Origin: Candidatus Proendomicrobium guianensium
Lineage (GTDB): Bacteria; Elusimicrobiota; Endomicrobiia; Endomicrobiales; Endomicrobiaceae
Direction: 5' to 3'
DNA: 6,044 nt
Assembly: GCA_009785775.1 (NCBI GenBank)
Contig: WQVR01000061.1
Span: 1-6,044 of the forward strand
A program made the position numbers and the translations under genes. This document shows, piece by piece, positions 4,584 to 6,044 of this stretch. Position 1 is the first letter of the stretch, and each line of letters opens with the position of its first letter. A model generated the notes under the pieces. The model saw nothing but the letters and a program-made list of their open reading frames with translations. It was not told the origin of the DNA and did not search any database.

Positions 4584-6044
4584 ATGAATGCAAAATCATC
4601 TGATATCAGGGCTGGTTTTTTAAGCTATTTTCAAAAAAACGGCGCAAAAATAGTAGAGTCCGATTCTTTAATACCCTCCGGCGATAAAACGCTTCTTTTT
4701 ACTTCTGCGGGCATGGTGCAGTTTAAGCAACACTTCCTCGGGCAAAGCAAAGATGCTTTTACAAGCGCCGCAACCTGCCAAAAATGCTTTAGAACTTCAG
4801 ACATCGAAAATATAGGCATTACCAACCGTCACTTAACTTTTTTTGAAATGCTTGGGAACTTTTCCTTCGGAGATTACTTTAAACAAGAAGCTATTTTCTG
4901 GGCATGGGATTTTTTAACGGGCGTAATGGCGCTTCCTAAAGATAAACTTTATATTACCGTATATAAAGATGACGATGACGCCGCAAATATCTGGAAAAAA
5001 ATTGTTCCCGAAAATAAAATTATACGTATGAGTGAAGAAACAAATTTTTGGAACATGGGGCCTACAGGCCCTTGCGGGCCATGCTCTGAAATTTTGTTAG
5101 ACTTAGGCGAACACATGGGCTGCAAAAAATCTGACTGCGGTCCTTGGTGCAATTGCGACAGATACTTAGAAATTTGGAATTTAGTTTTTACGCAATTTGA
5201 CAGGCAAGCAGACGGCACCCTAAAAAACCTTCCGCGTAAAAATATTGATACCGGCATGGGGCTTGAGCGTCTTGTAGCGGCAGCTGCGGGCAAAGATAAT
5301 GTTTTTGATACAGACTTATTTATGCCTTTAATGTCGGCATCCGCCGATTTGTTAAAAATAAAGCCGCAGGAAAATATAAGCAAACTTAGAATGATTGCTG
5401 ACCACGCCCGCGCCGTAACATTTTTAATTTTAGACGGTATTATGCCCTCTAATGACGGCAGGGGTTATGTTTTAAGGCGATTGCTTAGAAGAGCCCAAAG
5501 GCAGGGCAAAATATTTGGCGCCCGCGACCCTTTTATTTACAAGCTTTCGCCTGTGGTAAACAGTATTATGTGCACGGCATATCCTGATATGCCTGCAAAG
5601 CTGGAAAATATACAATCTATAATCAAGCTAGAAGAGGAAAAATTTTTAGAAACCTTAGGCACCGGCGAAAATATACTAAACGATATTATAAAAAGTTATC
5701 AAGCCAAAGGCGCGCAAATTATAAGCGGCATCGATGTGTTTAAACTTTATGATACATACGGCTTCCCTCAAGACCTTACAAAAGAAATTGCCGCCGAAAA
5801 CAATATGCAAATAGACGAAGACGGCTTTAAAGCCGAACAAAAAAAAGCGCAGGATATTTCCCGCGCTTCGTGGCACGGCTCGGGCGCTAAAGATATAACA
5901 TTTTATTCGGTTTTGCACAAAAGCACAGGCGATACCGTTTTTGAAGGGTACGAAAACTATACGATAAACGCAGAAATTAAAGCGCTAATTAAAAACAGCG
6001 CAGAGGCTGAAAGTTTGCAAACAGGCGAGGAAGGGGAAGTAATA
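4584..6044 (+). CDS. alaS: Alanyl-tRNA synthetase, N-terminal 487 residues (3' end outside window)
   Basis: AlaRS charges tRNA-Ala and edits mischarged Ser/Gly. The reading frame is open to the window edge; family length is about 870 residues. Visible are the start SSDIRAGFLSYFQKNG (5-20), class II motif 1 region (DKTLLFTSAGMVQFKQHFLG, 34-53), motif 2 (CQKCFRTSDIENIG and RHLTFFEMLGNFSFGDYF, 65-99), NFWNMGPTGPCGPCSEI (154-170), motif 3 (DTGMGLERL, 222-230), and the tRNA-binding segment ADHARAVTFLILDG...RGYVLRRLLRRA (272-304). The editing domain has just begun and its metal-binding His/Cys motifs are not reached. A Cys-rich insert lies at 180-191 (Cys180, 185, 189, 191). The ATG at 4584 gives the normal N-terminus, but no Shine-Dalgarno precedes it and the predicted transcript starts within a few bases, so leaderless translation is possible. 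Confidence 0.97.
   Translation, partial: MNAKSSDIRAGFLSYFQKNGAKIVESDSLIPSGDKTLLFTSAGMVQFKQHFLGQSKDAFTSAATCQKCFRTSDIENIGITNRHLTFFEMLGNFSFGDYFKQEAIFWAWDFLTGVMALPKDKLYITVYKDDDDAANIWKKIVPENKIIRMSEETNFWNMGPTGPCGPCSEILLDLGEHMGCKKSDCGPWCNCDRYLEIWNLVFTQFDRQADGTLKNLPRKNIDTGMGLERLVAAAAGKDNVFDTDLFMPLMSASADLLKIKPQENISKLRMIADHARAVTFLILDGIMPSNDGRGYVLRRLLRRAQRQGKIFGARDPFIYKLSPVVNSIMCTAYPDMPAKLENIQSIIKLEEEKFLETLGTGENILNDIIKSYQAKGAQIISGIDVFKLYDTYGFPQDLTKEIAAENNMQIDEDGFKAEQKKAQDISRASWHGSGAKDITFYSVLHKSTGDTVFEGYENYTINAEIKALIKNSAEAESLQTGEEGEVI

Noticed and set aside
4631..5918. Three minus-strand open frames (4631-4825, 4949-5383, 5676-5918)
   Set aside because: All lie antisense within alaS, whose frame is open and matches the family throughout.

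Overview
The window looks like an ordinary chromosomal segment of a Gram-negative-type bacterium with about 40% G+C. It has an outer-membrane beta-barrel candidate and an OmpA/Pal-type lipoprotein, alongside housekeeping genes. All genes lie on the + strand. The mix of a divergent RuvA, a compact QueH and this envelope pair reminds me of Elusimicrobiota (Elusimicrobium-like), but that is an impression from memory, not a database result.

Region 1 (1-3081) is a tightly packed run: the 3' end of ruvC, then ruvA, ruvB, queH and an exported beta-barrel-like protein. Neighbours overlap by 1 or 4 bases or are 9 bases apart, so translational coupling in one operon is likely. RuvABC process Holliday junctions. 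QueH makes queuosine for tRNA. The last gene is an unrelated envelope protein. RuvA is unusual: the acidic pin cannot be found and the first helix-hairpin-helix is degenerate.

Region 2 (3082-3840) has a near-consensus sigma70-type promoter, a short leader hairpin, an OmpA-family lipoprotein gene with an unusual Cys/His/Arg-rich tail, and a strong hairpin terminator. Its arginine codons are mostly AGA, unlike the CGN-rich ruvB.

Region 3 (3834-4563) begins with a promoter that overlaps the preceding terminator. It drives a tRNA with a CAU anticodon, most likely elongator Met. A terminator-like hairpin follows, then a leader with alternative inverted repeats, a small RDD-family membrane protein, and another strong terminator.

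Region 4 (4544-6044) is alaS (alanyl-tRNA synthetase), which runs off the window end after 487 codons. Its predicted promoter overlaps the preceding terminator and lies so close to the ATG that the mRNA may be nearly leaderless. No Shine-Dalgarno sequence is visible.

I see no mobile element, CRISPR array, prophage or clear novel defence system. The points worth a second look are variations in known families and the compact regulatory junctions.
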